Below are positions 24,012-31,608 of a stretch of DNA of 35,406 nt, piece after piece. The first letter of the stretch is position 1. Every line of letters starts with the position of its first letter. The position numbers were made by a program, and so were the translations under genes. Origin of the DNA: a virus; IMG/VR virus record IMGVR_UViG_3300010157_002680, positions 1 to 35,406 of that record, one strand, 5' to 3'. Below the pieces are notes generated by a model, which worked only from the letters and a program-made list of their open reading frames with translations, was not told the DNA's origin and made no database searches.

Positions 24012-25112
24012 ATGCCTGCTACTTCACTTACTTTGAGACTCCAAAAAGGATCTCCACTAACATATACAGAACTAGATAACAATTTCCTATACTTAACCGG
24101 ATCTATTTCATCCTCTCTAAATACAGCTATCTCAGGTTCAGTAAATAGGGTAGCTGTATTTTCATCTGCAAACAAGATTACCGGGAGTAGTATACTAACT
24201 GATGATGGTACTAACTTACTCACTACCGGAGGCATAGGGGTAAATACAGGTACAGCAAACAAAGGAATAGATGTATACAGTACAGGTATACAGTCTCTAG
24301 TAGAAGATGGAAGTACGAGTACGAGTGCGGTGTATGCCTTTAATCTAAAATCTGCAGATGGCAGTGCAGCTTTAAATGCTAATGCTGCCAACAATACTGC
24401 TATCTACGCCCAAACAACAACCGGTACAGCTATCCAAGCAGTAGGGCCGGTTCAAATCACAGGCTCTTTAGTAGCATCTGGTTCTACTTATACTTTTAAA
24501 GGTACTGCTACAGTATCTGGTTCTTTAGCAGCATCCGGTTCTACCCATACCTTAACTTCGACTACTACTAACCTAACCTCAACTGCTCTATATCTAAACT
24601 CCAATCACATAACTGCTTCCGGGCAAACATCTGGAGATATAGATCTTACAATCACACCCGGTGGTGCTGGTTCAGCTATCATAAACCTAAAAGCAAATAC
24701 AGGCGGTACTTCTATCTTAAATGCAACCGGGAATAACAACACCCTTTCTATCAAGACTAACTCTATAGAGAGAATTAATATCGACGGCAATGGTACGACA
24801 GCTATCACAGGTTCACTATCTGTAACAGGTTCAAATACCTTAATAGGTACTAAGACAATAACGGGTAGTGTATTCATAAGTGGATCTAAGACCATCATTG
24901 GTACTAATACTATAACCGGAAGTCTAAATGTATCAGGTTCTACACACACTATTAAAGGTGCAACCACATTATCAGGTTCAGTAATACTAAGCATACCTAG
25001 CGGTTTATCCATAAACACTGTTACGAGTTCAGTTAACACCAATACTAACACCGGAATACAGGTAGATGTCAACGGTGTACGTTACTATATACCTTTATGG
25101 ACTTTTAACTAA
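24012..25112 (+). CDS. Repetitive tail-fibre-like structural protein
   Basis: A 366-residue protein starting SLTLRLQKGSPLTYTELDNN, a sequence style seen at the N terminus of phage virion fibre and head-decoration proteins. The rest is rich in Gly, Ser and Thr with a recurring unit around SGS/TGS at 10-17 residue spacing (ITGSLVASGS, VSGSLAASGS, ITGSLSVTGS, ITGSLNVSGS), the pattern of a beta-solenoid or trimeric fibre shaft. No lysine/cysteine-based catalytic motif is visible. It has its own class II promoter and a strong terminator, so it is a single-gene late unit. It may bind the host surface. Confidence 0.8.
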   Translation: MPATSLTLRLQKGSPLTYTELDNNFLYLTGSISSSLNTAISGSVNRVAVFSSANKITGSSILTDDGTNLLTTGGIGVNTGTANKGIDVYSTGIQSLVEDGSTSTSAVYAFNLKSADGSAALNANAANNTAIYAQTTTGTAIQAVGPVQITGSLVASGSTYTFKGTATVSGSLAASGSTHTLTSTTTNLTSTALYLNSNHITASGQTSGDIDLTITPGGAGSAIINLKANTGGTSILNATGNNNTLSIKTNSIERINIDGNGTTAITGSLSVTGSNTLIGTKTITGSVFISGSKTIIGTNTITGSLNVSGSTHTIKGATTLSGSVILSIPSGLSINTVTSSVNTNTNTGIQVDVNGVRYYIPLWTFN

Positions 25113-25149
25113 TACAAGCAATCTAACAGCCCAATATTAATAAACAAAG

Positions 25150-25177
25150 AACCTCTTTTAACCAAGAGGTTTTTTTA
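25150..25177 (+). terminator. Rho-independent terminator
   Basis: AACCTCTT (25150-25157) pairs with AAGAGGTT (25164-25171) around TTAACC, then seven T residues. Confidence 0.93.
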
Positions 25178-25182
25178 TTTAC

Positions 25183-25199
25183 ACTATTTATTAATATAC
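25183..25199 (+). promoter_or_regulatory. Class II promoter motif
   Basis: ACTATTTATTAATATAC begins 27 bases before ATG 25210, directly after the terminator. Confidence 0.55.
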
Positions 25200-25209
25200 C
25201 TCTTCTCTT

Positions 25210-25680
25210 ATGCTTGATTTAACAGTAAAGGACTTAACCCAACAGCAGTTACAGGAATTAATCAATAACATATTTGAATGGATTAAAAAAGAGGTACCTG
25301 ATACCTCCTATCAAAACAATCTAAACTTCACCAAGAAGTACACAACTTGGAAGTCATATTCTAATCCAGACACTCTACAAGTAAAATGGGCCTATAAAAC
25401 TAAATCTCTATGGAGACAGGGAGACTTTTATGGCTTGATGGATTATACCTCCAATACAATCTTATTATACTGCAAGTCTAGCTATACCATGAAAGAGGTC
25501 CTGGGGACACTACTACATGAATACTGCCACTCTCAACAACCCCGTCAATTATACCACTACCTAAAAGTAGACTATTGGAATCATCCAATGGAGAGACAGG
25601 CCGATGAATTTGCTGACCTATACCTAAAAAAATATTCTGAACTGCAGGGTTGGAAGTTTGAGGAAGAGTCCGTATCTTAA
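25210..25680 (+). CDS. HEXXH zinc metallopeptidase-like protein
   Basis: A 156-residue protein with HEYCH (residues 103-107), a HEXXH zinc site, and a downstream acidic helix MERQADEFADLYL with Glu128 or Glu133 as the likely third ligand, as in gluzincin peptidases. No signal peptide is visible. Phage proteins of this shape are found near tail genes and in host-takeover regions, so it may process a virion protein or a host target. The thioredoxin gene follows after 19 bases. Confidence 0.72.
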   Translation: MLDLTVKDLTQQQLQELINNIFEWIKKEVPDTSYQNNLNFTKKYTTWKSYSNPDTLQVKWAYKTKSLWRQGDFYGLMDYTSNTILLYCKSSYTMKEVLGTLLHEYCHSQQPRQLYHYLKVDYWNHPMERQADEFADLYLKKYSELQGWKFEEESVS

Positions 25681-25699
25681 TAGAAACAAACAATCTATT

Positions 25700-25948
25700 A
25701 TGAAGCAAGTCTTATACTTCTCCACCCCCACCTGTGCACCATGTCGAATGTTCTATCCTACAGTCGAGGAGGTTTGTAAACAAACCGGAACATCGTTAAC
25801 CAAGATAGATGCTAGCCAAGATACTGATCTAGTTACTCAGCACCAGGTTACTTCCGTACCCACCGTTGTAATTATCCAAAATGGAAGCATCATCCTAAAG
25901 AATGTAGGTATAATGCCAAAGCCAAAACTTTTATCATTTTTAAAATAA
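25700..25948 (+). CDS. Thioredoxin-like protein
   Basis: An 82-residue protein with LYFSTPTCAPCRMFYP carrying the redox pair Cys12/Cys15 (CAPC), then VTSVPTVVIIQNG with the cis-proline typical of the fold. ATG 25700 is chosen over the in-frame upstream ATG at 25658 because the latter overlaps the peptidase gene and adds a tail foreign to thioredoxins. Phage thioredoxins can support ribonucleotide reductase or a DNA polymerase; neither partner is in the window. Confidence 0.87.
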   Translation: MKQVLYFSTPTCAPCRMFYPTVEEVCKQTGTSLTKIDASQDTDLVTQHQVTSVPTVVIIQNGSIILKNVGIMPKPKLLSFLK

Positions 25949-25952
25949 AAAA

Positions 25953-25985
25953 GTTGGCCGTTCTAATAAACATTCTTATCTTTAG
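25953..25985 (+). promoter_or_regulatory. Class I promoter
   Basis: GTTG at 25953, a 20-base spacer, TATCTTTAG at 25977; ATG 26005 is 28 bases from the box start. Confidence 0.9.
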
Positions 25986-26004
25986 TTAAATAAATAAAAA
26001 CGTT

Positions 26005-27141
26005 ATGAGTACAAAATTAATAGTAGGTAACAAGTACGTACCGCATCAAAAAACAGCATACGGTATAGGTTTAGAAAGCTCTGGTGTATGGAAATATGCA
26101 CAGAAAATTAAACAACCCTACTTGTATTATTTAGGAACTAATAGTGAGGGTTATAATCGTTTCTCCACTAGTATGGATTCATCTGCTGATTACTTTAACC
26201 CAGAAGACGTTACACCGTATGACGATACAGCAACTACTGTAAAATTAAGAAAAGGTAATGTAGTGTCAGCAATTAAACTACCAGTTACATCCGTATGCGG
26301 AACATCATTTACTTACGATGTTGGTAGGAAGATTAAATCAGTAAAAGGTGAAACATTCCAATTAGAAGGAGACACAAATTTATGGTTCTACTTAAAGGAT
26401 TTTAGAAGAGCAGATGCTAGGGGTTTTGAAACAACCGAGACATCAACACCACAGTATGAAGTAGGTGATACAGTAAGATTGGTAAGTGAAAGACCGGGTT
26501 TATGGAACAGTGAAGGTCTAATGGACCATTTTTTAGGTAAAGAAGTAGTAATTACATCTATTAGTACTGCTAGAAGAACGTTCGAATTTGATGGAAGTGA
26601 AGATTGGATATTTAGATTAAGTAATATCGAAAAATTAGTAAACAATAAAACAAATACAAATATAGTTATGACAAAGTACACAGTTACAAGAAAGCAATTA
26701 AGTGAAATACACCCACAAGTATGCAGTAAATGGCAGAGTATAATCGAAGAAACGATTAAATCAGATATATTTGCCGATAGTTTTGAAGTTGCTCATCCTG
26801 CAGTATCTAAAGCATTTGAAGAAGCTGATTCATCACAGACTAAGATGCTAAGTAAATATTTCCCAACCTTTAAACGTTCTTCAGCAATTAGGGAAGCTGT
26901 TGAAAAGATTGGTAAGACAATTTATATCGGTTATAAAGTAGTTATTGATGAAGAAAAAAGTAGAATATTCATACCATTACCAAATGCTAATAGCGAATGG
27001 TCATTAGCAGCATTCGACTACGTTATAGCATTTATAAAAGCATATCCAAAATCATACCCAGTACATAATGTTGGTAAGGATAAAGCTCCATCAGGACTCT
27101 TAGGCGGTAATAGCTGTCTAGTAATCCAATTTGATATATAG
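26005..27141 (+). CDS. Modular paralogue 3 (longer)
   Basis: A 378-residue protein, the largest of the three related products. The N-terminal 215 residues contain small beta-rich repeats, including VGDTVRLVSERPGLWNSEG and FRLSNIEKL, different from those of the other two copies. Residues about 228-290 are the shared domain (KQLSEIHPQVCSKWQSIIEE, AFEEADSSQTKMLSKYF). Met222 (base 26668) is in frame, preceded by TATAGTT, and begins MTKYTVTRKQ right at the module joint. The C-terminal region is unique. A strong hairpin follows the stop. Confidence 0.85.
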   Translation: MSTKLIVGNKYVPHQKTAYGIGLESSGVWKYAQKIKQPYLYYLGTNSEGYNRFSTSMDSSADYFNPEDVTPYDDTATTVKLRKGNVVSAIKLPVTSVCGTSFTYDVGRKIKSVKGETFQLEGDTNLWFYLKDFRRADARGFETTETSTPQYEVGDTVRLVSERPGLWNSEGLMDHFLGKEVVITSISTARRTFEFDGSEDWIFRLSNIEKLVNNKTNTNIVMTKYTVTRKQLSEIHPQVCSKWQSIIEETIKSDIFADSFEVAHPAVSKAFEEADSSQTKMLSKYFPTFKRSSAIREAVEKIGKTIYIGYKVVIDEEKSRIFIPLPNANSEWSLAAFDYVIAFIKAYPKSYPVHNVGKDKAPSGLLGGNSCLVIQFDI

Positions 27142-27148
27142 GTTAGAG

Positions 27149-27186
27149 TAGGAAGGGAGACGGGTTTGAATATCTTCTCCCTTTCC
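27149..27186 (+). terminator. Long hairpin after paralogue 3
   Basis: GGAAGGGAGA (27151-27160) pairs with TCTCCC-TTTCC (27176-27186, one bulged T). There is no T-run beyond a few bases, so it may be a terminator or an RNA-stabilising 3' structure. Confidence 0.55.
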
Positions 27187-27214
27187 TTCTATATTCAATC
27201 AAAGCCAACCAAGC

Positions 27215-27487
27215 ATGAACTACAAGTATACAAGTAAAGAACAAGATGGTGAACTAACTCAAATACATTCCTACAACCTAGACGGCATACAGGTAGTTGA
27301 ACTAGACTATACCACGGCTGGAGAGATAGAAATGGAGCGAATCAAGGCCGAGTATCATTCAACCAAGGAACGTAAACTCAAGAAGAAGCTAAGAGAGGAC
27401 TATGAAGAATTAGTATCTAGGATGAATAAGGAATGGAACACCAAGACAAAGAAACCTATAGAGGTGTGGGAGAAGAGGTTAAAATAA
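27215..27487 (+). CDS. Small charged protein of unknown function
   Basis: A 90-residue protein, strongly charged and probably coiled in its second half (MERIKAEYHSTKERKLKKKL, EDYEELVSRMNKEW). The first part (YKYTSKEQDGELTQIHSYN) is beta-like. No motif or family is recognised. No clear promoter of either class lies in front of it, so it may be read through from paralogue 3. Confidence 0.65.
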   Translation: MNYKYTSKEQDGELTQIHSYNLDGIQVVELDYTTAGEIEMERIKAEYHSTKERKLKKKLREDYEELVSRMNKEWNTKTKKPIEVWEKRLK

Positions 27488-27565
27488 TTCTCCTTCACCT
27501 TATTACTACTACTAGTATAGACTAGGGAGATGAAAGGCTTATAATTAGACAGCTATAAAAATAAA

Positions 27566-27598
27566 GTTGTTTGTTTGTAGATTAGTTCATATCTTTAA
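27566..27598 (+). promoter_or_regulatory. Class I promoter for the RNA-repair genes
   Basis: GTTG at 27566, a 20-base spacer, TATCTTTAA at 27590. The first gene starts at GTG 27626. Confidence 0.85.
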
Positions 27599-27625
27599 TA
27601 GGAACAATAAAACTAAATATAGACT

Positions 27626-28282
27626 GTGTTAACAATACAATTAAATAAGGACCAAAAAATATTCTTTACCTCCGACACACACTACGGGCACAAAAACATA
27701 TGTAGAGGTGTGAGTAATTGGACGGGAGGATTGGATAAGACTAGAGACTTTAGGACTATAGACCAAATGAATGCTGCTATAATAAACGGTATTAATCAAA
27801 CAGTAGGTCAAGATGATATCTTAGTACACTTAGGTGATTGGTCGTTTGGTGGCTTTGAATCTATCCAAGAATTCAGAGACAGGATAATATGTAAGAACAT
27901 CTACCTTATATTAGGTAATCACGATCACCATATTGAAAACAATAGAGGTAACTGTCAGGATTTATTCAAAGGAGTATACCAATACACAAGACTAGAAGTA
28001 GTGAGGCCTATAAACAGTAGGATTGTAGAGAAGTTTAATTTTGTATTGAGCCACTTTCCAATCTGTAGCTGGCATGATATGAACAAAGGTAACTATCATT
28101 TATTCGGACACGTTCATCTACCTCAGGATAAGAAAATAATGCCAGGCAAATCAATGGACGTAGGCATGGATGGTAATAATTTAATACCCTACGAACTAAG
28201 AGAGGTAGTATCGATACTAAAAGATAGACCAAATAAGACATCAGTAATCCCACAAGATCACCACGAAACAGAAGTAAGATGA
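27626..28282 (+). CDS. Calcineurin-like metallophosphoesterase
   Basis: A 218-residue protein with all metal-binding blocks of the family: FFTSDTHYGH with Asp17 and His19, VHLGDW with Asp71, LGNHDHH with Asn98/His99, SHFP with His143, and FGHVH with His162/His164. The start is GTG 27626; no ATG is available at the conserved N terminus. It overlaps the P-loop kinase gene by 4 bases (ATGA). In bacterial Pnkp this type of phosphatase removes 3' or 2',3'-cyclic phosphates from RNA ends, and the neighbours suggest that role here. Other substrates are possible. Confidence 0.9.
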   Translation: MLTIQLNKDQKIFFTSDTHYGHKNICRGVSNWTGGLDKTRDFRTIDQMNAAIINGINQTVGQDDILVHLGDWSFGGFESIQEFRDRIICKNIYLILGNHDHHIENNRGNCQDLFKGVYQYTRLEVVRPINSRIVEKFNFVLSHFPICSWHDMNKGNYHLFGHVHLPQDKKIMPGKSMDVGMDGNNLIPYELREVVSILKDRPNKTSVIPQDHHETEVR

Positions 28283-28692
28283 ATAAAGTATTGTTTATAG
28301 TAAGAGGCTTACCGGGGTCAGGTAAGTCAACATTTGCAAACCACATATGGAACAGTTATGCAATATGTGAAGCAGATAAATATTTCTACGATAGAGAAGG
28401 TAACTACAACTTCGATGTAACAAAACTACACCAAGCACATAAATGGTGCCAGGAGCAAGTAGAGATCCTTATGAAGGATAATCAAATCAATCCTCAATAC
28501 TATCCGGAAATAGTAGTATCCAATACCTCGACTATGGTAAAAGAAATGCAGCCCTATCTAGATCTAGCTCAACAATATGGCTACAGAGTAGTATCGTTGA
28601 TAGTAGAGAATAGACATGGTTCTAAAAATGTACACGACTGCCCAGAAGAGACTATTGAGAGAATGAGAGATAGATTTGAAATTTCTTTATAA
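28279..28692 (+). CDS. P-loop kinase, polynucleotide-kinase-like (AAA_33 type)
   Basis: A 137-residue protein with Walker A GLPGSGKST (residues 10-18, Lys16), CEADKYFYD in the position of the catalytic Asp, VVSNTSTMVKEMQPYL, and a C-terminal lid region with NRHGSKNVHDCPEETIERM. This is the N4BP2/T4 Pnkp 5'-kinase fold. A role phosphorylating RNA 5'-OH ends fits its overlap with the phosphatase gene and the RNA ligase two genes on. Confidence 0.85.
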   Translation: MNKVLFIVRGLPGSGKSTFANHIWNSYAICEADKYFYDREGNYNFDVTKLHQAHKWCQEQVEILMKDNQINPQYYPEIVVSNTSTMVKEMQPYLDLAQQYGYRVVSLIVENRHGSKNVHDCPEETIERMRDRFEISL

Positions 28693-28697
28693 ATAAA

Positions 28698-28730
28698 GTT
28701 GTTTGGTCAAAATAAAATTCTTATCTTTAG
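28698..28730 (+). promoter_or_regulatory. Class I promoter
   Basis: GTTG at 28698, a 20-base spacer, TATCTTTAG at 28722. It fixes the next gene start at 28751 (29 bases), because an in-frame ATG at 28703 would precede the transcription start. Confidence 0.88.
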
Positions 28731-28750
28731 TATATACTAAAATAAACACA

Positions 28751-29326
28751 ATGAAAAATATATTTGTCCTTCCTACTAATGGAGAAAGTAGATTGTATAA
28801 ATCTATTAACGGTATGTTTTATTGGCAAACCAAACCTGTAATAGATTTAGATATAAGAGGTAAAAACTATCATATATACATTACTAATAATGAAGATATG
28901 AAATATGGAGATTGGGTATATCATTGTGCTTCAAATAAACTGTTTAAGTATGATGGACGAGGGCTTTGTGTGGAAGTTGAAAAAATCATCCTAACAACAG
29001 ACCAAGACTTAATCAAAGATGGTGTACAAGCTATTGATGATGATTTCTTAGAATGGTTTGTTAAGAATCCAAGTTGTGAGATTGTTGAAGTTGAAAGAGG
29101 TTATTTAGGAATGGGTGGTTTTGTAAAATCAAATGAACCAATATCTAAGGATAAAATAGAATATAAAATCATCATTCCAAAAGAAGAATCTAAACAAGAA
29201 AAAATGTATAGTGAGCAAGAAGTTAAAGACTTAATCGAAGATTGGACAAAGATGGCAAGTGGATTAAATCAAAACTTCCCATTAGATAAATTTAATATTT
29301 GGTTTGAACAATTTAAAAAGAAATAA
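28751..29326 (+). CDS. Bacteroidota-phage-type hypothetical protein
   Basis: A 191-residue protein. The part around residues 93-117 (DDFLEWFVKNPSCEIVEVER) is a sequence I have seen in many flavobacterial phage and genome hypotheticals, without a known function. The C terminus (YSEQEVKDLIEDWTKMA, FNIWFEQFKKK) is helical. The start at 28751 follows from the promoter position. It shares an operon with the RNA ligase, 5 bases downstream. Confidence 0.8.
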   Translation: MKNIFVLPTNGESRLYKSINGMFYWQTKPVIDLDIRGKNYHIYITNNEDMKYGDWVYHCASNKLFKYDGRGLCVEVEKIILTTDQDLIKDGVQAIDDDFLEWFVKNPSCEIVEVERGYLGMGGFVKSNEPISKDKIEYKIIIPKEESKQEKMYSEQEVKDLIEDWTKMASGLNQNFPLDKFNIWFEQFKKK

Positions 29327-29331
29327 AACTT

Positions 29332-30462
29332 ATGGAAAATGTAAATAGCGTTTGTTATGTAGCAAGGATAAACGAAATGAAAGCAATCGAAGGAGCAGAC
29401 AATATCGAACAAGCTATCATAGGTGGTTGGAATTGTATTATACAAAAGAACCAATACACCGAAGGTGGTTTAGTAGTAGTAGCCACTACGGATGCTGTCA
29501 TACCTCAAGAACTATCAGATGCAATGAACGTAACCAGTTATCTACGTAAAGGTGGACGTGTACGTACAGTTAAGTTGAGAGGAGTATATAGTGAATGTTT
29601 GATCATACCTCTATCATATCTATCAGGTAGACTGACTATGGGTGACTTAGATGTTAGAGAAGGCCAGGACATGATGGAAAAACTTGGTATTATTAAATAC
29701 GAACCACCTGCTAAGATTATTCAACTGGCATCAGGACGTAAGATCAAATATACAGACAATCCAAACTTTGGTATTTACTATAAGTTTCCTAACCTAAAGA
29801 ACGTTCAAGGAATGTTTACAGAGGAGGATGAAGTAGAGATTACAAGAAAGATACATGGCACGAATGCTAGGTATGGAATTGTAAAGAAGGCTAAGATATC
29901 GATTTGGGATAGGATTAGAAAGCTATTTGGTAGTAAGTGGGTGGATTATGAATTCGTTGTTGGGTCACATAATGTAGAGAAGGGTTCAGACTCGCAAGGC
30001 TACTACGATACCAATGTATGGTATGATATTGAGAAGAAGTATGACATCAAGAAGAAACTATGGGAATATATTAAAGATTGTGAAGATATTGGAGAGGGAA
30101 TTATCCTATACGGAGAAATATATGGGGCAGGTATTCAAAAGGGATACGATTATGGATTAAAGGATATTCAATTTGTGGTATTTGATATAAAGGATGATGG
30201 TGAGTATATGAGCCCGGTTATAGCTAGACTAACAACACAACGATTATTTAAACTACCCTATGTTGAAGTATTACATTATGGTAATTGGTCTCAAGAGATC
30301 CAAGACAAATACACCTTCAATAATTTCATACCTGGAACCAAGACACCGGAAGAAGGTATAGTAATCAAGCACTATACAGGCAGAAGGCAAAAAGTAGCTA
30401 AAGTAATTAATCCAGAATATTTAATTGCCTCAGAGAAGCATGATTATGGTGATAGCCATTAA
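29332..30462 (+). CDS. RNA ligase, DraRnl (Rnl5) type
   Basis: A 376-residue protein. Residues 1 to about 150 form an N-terminal OB-like domain (ARINEMKAIEGADNIEQAII), as in the Deinococcus DraRnl family. The nucleotidyltransferase core follows: motif I RKIHGTNARYG with Lys173, the residue that takes AMP; ILYGEIYGAG with Glu262; FVVFDI (281-286); motif IV EGIVIK (341-346); and motif V lysines near KVAKVIN. DraRnl-type enzymes seal 3'-OH/5'-phosphate nicks in RNA. Together with the phosphatase and kinase this gives the three steps of RNA repair, for example of tRNAs cut by host anticodon nucleases. Confidence 0.9.
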   Translation: MENVNSVCYVARINEMKAIEGADNIEQAIIGGWNCIIQKNQYTEGGLVVVATTDAVIPQELSDAMNVTSYLRKGGRVRTVKLRGVYSECLIIPLSYLSGRLTMGDLDVREGQDMMEKLGIIKYEPPAKIIQLASGRKIKYTDNPNFGIYYKFPNLKNVQGMFTEEDEVEITRKIHGTNARYGIVKKAKISIWDRIRKLFGSKWVDYEFVVGSHNVEKGSDSQGYYDTNVWYDIEKKYDIKKKLWEYIKDCEDIGEGIILYGEIYGAGIQKGYDYGLKDIQFVVFDIKDDGEYMSPVIARLTTQRLFKLPYVEVLHYGNWSQEIQDKYTFNNFIPGTKTPEEGIVIKHYTGRRQKVAKVINPEYLIASEKHDYGDSH

Positions 30463-30478
30463 AAGTAAATAAGTAACA

Positions 30479-30706
30479 ATGACACCAAAAGAAAAAGCAG
30501 AAGAATTAGTAAAATGGTTTTTAAATGAAGGATTACATAAATATGGTAGATATCAATCTTCTGATGTAGAAGATTTAATAGGAGCAAAATTTAGTGCTAC
30601 TAAAGTAGTAGATGAAATATTAAACCATCATTCACAAGAGCAGGGTTTATATAGGATTGATACCTACTATTGGCAAGAAGTAAAACGAGAAATAAATACT
30701 ATATGA
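30479..30706 (+). CDS. Small Bacteroidota-phage-type hypothetical protein
   Basis: A 75-residue protein starting MTPKEKAEELVKWFL and ending YYWQEVKREINTI. This N-terminal/C-terminal combination is frequent in short hypothetical proteins of flavobacterial phages and prophages; its function is unknown. It follows the ligase gene by 16 bases and overlaps the next short gene by 4 bases. Confidence 0.8.
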   Translation: MTPKEKAEELVKWFLNEGLHKYGRYQSSDVEDLIGAKFSATKVVDEILNHHSQEQGLYRIDTYYWQEVKREINTI

Positions 30707-30819
30707 TACAATTTATATCCTCGATAATGATAGGGATGCCGCTATGGTTGATTGCTATTGAATTAAGAGATATAAGAAAGAGACTTAGAGGAGTGGAGAA
30801 GGAAGGAGATAGTGTATAA
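30703..30819 (+). CDS. Small single-pass membrane protein
   Basis: A 38-residue ORF starting at the ATGA overlap with the preceding gene. Residues 2-19 (IQFISSIMIGMPLWLIAI) are hydrophobic and would span the membrane; the rest is highly charged (RDIRKRLRGVEKEGD). The overlap geometry and clear topology support translation despite the small size. The function is unknown. Confidence 0.6.
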   Translation: MIQFISSIMIGMPLWLIAIELRDIRKRLRGVEKEGDSV

Positions 30820-31093
30820 AAAAAGTAGGAAGTAGAAAATATAGAAACGGGGAAAGAGAGGAGAGATAAGGAAAAACACTAATAGGTAGGAATGGAGAGT
30901 GAAGATGTATAGAAAAAAAGGGGGAACGTTTATAAATAAAGAACCTGGTACCGAGGCTAGCCTGTCTCAGACGTCCAACTTCCATAGGAAATTTAGAAAA
31001 TATATACAGTTCCCTACCCTACATTAGACAATTTCTACCCTTTACCTGCCTTTATTAGACAAAAGGAAAAAAGAGTTAAAACCCAAAAAAAGA
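30820..31093 (+). other. Noncoding purine-rich stretch with repeats
   Basis: No convincing gene. The left half is almost pure A/G on this strand. It contains the palindrome AGGCTAGCCT (about 30954-30963) and two copies of ATTAGACAA about 30 bases apart near 31023 and 31054. A 40-codon frame at 30905-31027 exists but has no promoter or recognisable content. The stretch ends in the first AAAAAAGAGTT repeats. It may be regulatory, an origin-type region, or a scar of gene loss. Confidence 0.4.
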
Positions 31094-31126
31094 GTTGGCG
31101 ACTTGAAAATAAGCCCCTATATTTAG
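31094..31126 (+). promoter_or_regulatory. Class I promoter without a gene at the usual distance
   Basis: GTTG at 31094, a 20-base spacer, TATATTTAG at 31118. No ATG-started frame lies 27-40 bases downstream. A second promoter follows at 31191, so this is the outer of a tandem pair. Confidence 0.8.
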
Positions 31127-31190
31127 GTATATTAATTAATTAGGGAGGGAAATAAAATAAAAAAACTATTTTAAATTAATTAAAAAAAGA

Positions 31191-31223
31191 GTTGGAAAGT
31201 CGAAAAAGAGTTCATATATTTAG
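31191..31223 (+). promoter_or_regulatory. Class I promoter
   Basis: GTTG at 31191, a 20-base spacer, TATATTTAG at 31215. The ATG at 31245 is 30 bases from the box start, and the leader GTATAATCAAAAATAAACA is shared by the next several genes. Confidence 0.9.
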
Positions 31224-31244
31224 GTATAATCAAAAATAAACAAT

Positions 31245-31526
31245 ATGATGAAGGAAAATTTAAAAAATGCAATTTCAGTTTGGAGTTTAGAAAATGTAAA
31301 AGCCGGCCCGGATGTATTTGGGGAGGTTGTAATTGAGGAATTTGTAGAGGGTAATATTCCAGAAAATAAAGGAATTAAAGTCCCTAACGGTTATTTTAAT
31401 AATAGGATGGAGGATTCGTTAATTGCAATGAGGGAGGATTTAGAATTAGGGAAAATTAATTTAGATCAGGCGGTTGAAGTAACGATTGCGATTATAACCG
31501 ACCCAGCTAATTATAGCGGGAAGTAA
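31245..31526 (+). CDS. Small acidic protein, early-type gene
   Basis: A 93-residue acidic protein (GEVVIEEFVEGNIPENKG, MEDSLIAMREDLELGK, AVEVTIAIITDPANYSGK). No motif is recognised. A private class I promoter and standard leader mark it as one of the early-type right-end genes. Its nucleotide sequence uses many GGG/GAGG runs and looks compositionally different from the glycan island. Confidence 0.75.
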   Translation: MMKENLKNAISVWSLENVKAGPDVFGEVVIEEFVEGNIPENKGIKVPNGYFNNRMEDSLIAMREDLELGKINLDQAVEVTIAIITDPANYSGK

Positions 31527-31548
31527 AAAAAGAGTTGAAAAAAGAGTT

Positions 31549-31576
31549 AGGAGATTAGTTGCTAGTCTCCTTTCTT
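31549..31576 (+). terminator. Hairpin with -33 box in its loop
   Basis: AGGAGATTAG (31549-31558) pairs with CTAGTCTCCT (31562-31571, one T-G wobble) around TTG, followed by a T-rich tail. The first G of the -33 box is the last stem base and TTG is the loop. Confidence 0.75.
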
Positions 31577-31590
31577 TTCCTTATCTTTAT
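31558..31590 (+). promoter_or_regulatory. Class I promoter nested in hairpin
   Basis: GTTG at 31558, a 20-base spacer, TATCTTTAT at 31582; the ATG at 31609 is 27 bases from the box start. Confidence 0.85.
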
Positions 31591-31608
31591 AAAAATAAAA
31601 AACAAGTT

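Noticed and set aside
24605-25072. Long open frame on the - strand within the tail-fibre-like gene
   Set aside because: It is a by-product of the Gly/Ser/Thr repeat codons; all other genes are on the + strand and no promoter is present.
30905-31027. 40-codon frame starting MYRKKGGTFINKEP
   Set aside because: No promoter, no recognisable content, and it sits in a purine-rich spacer; chance cannot be excluded.
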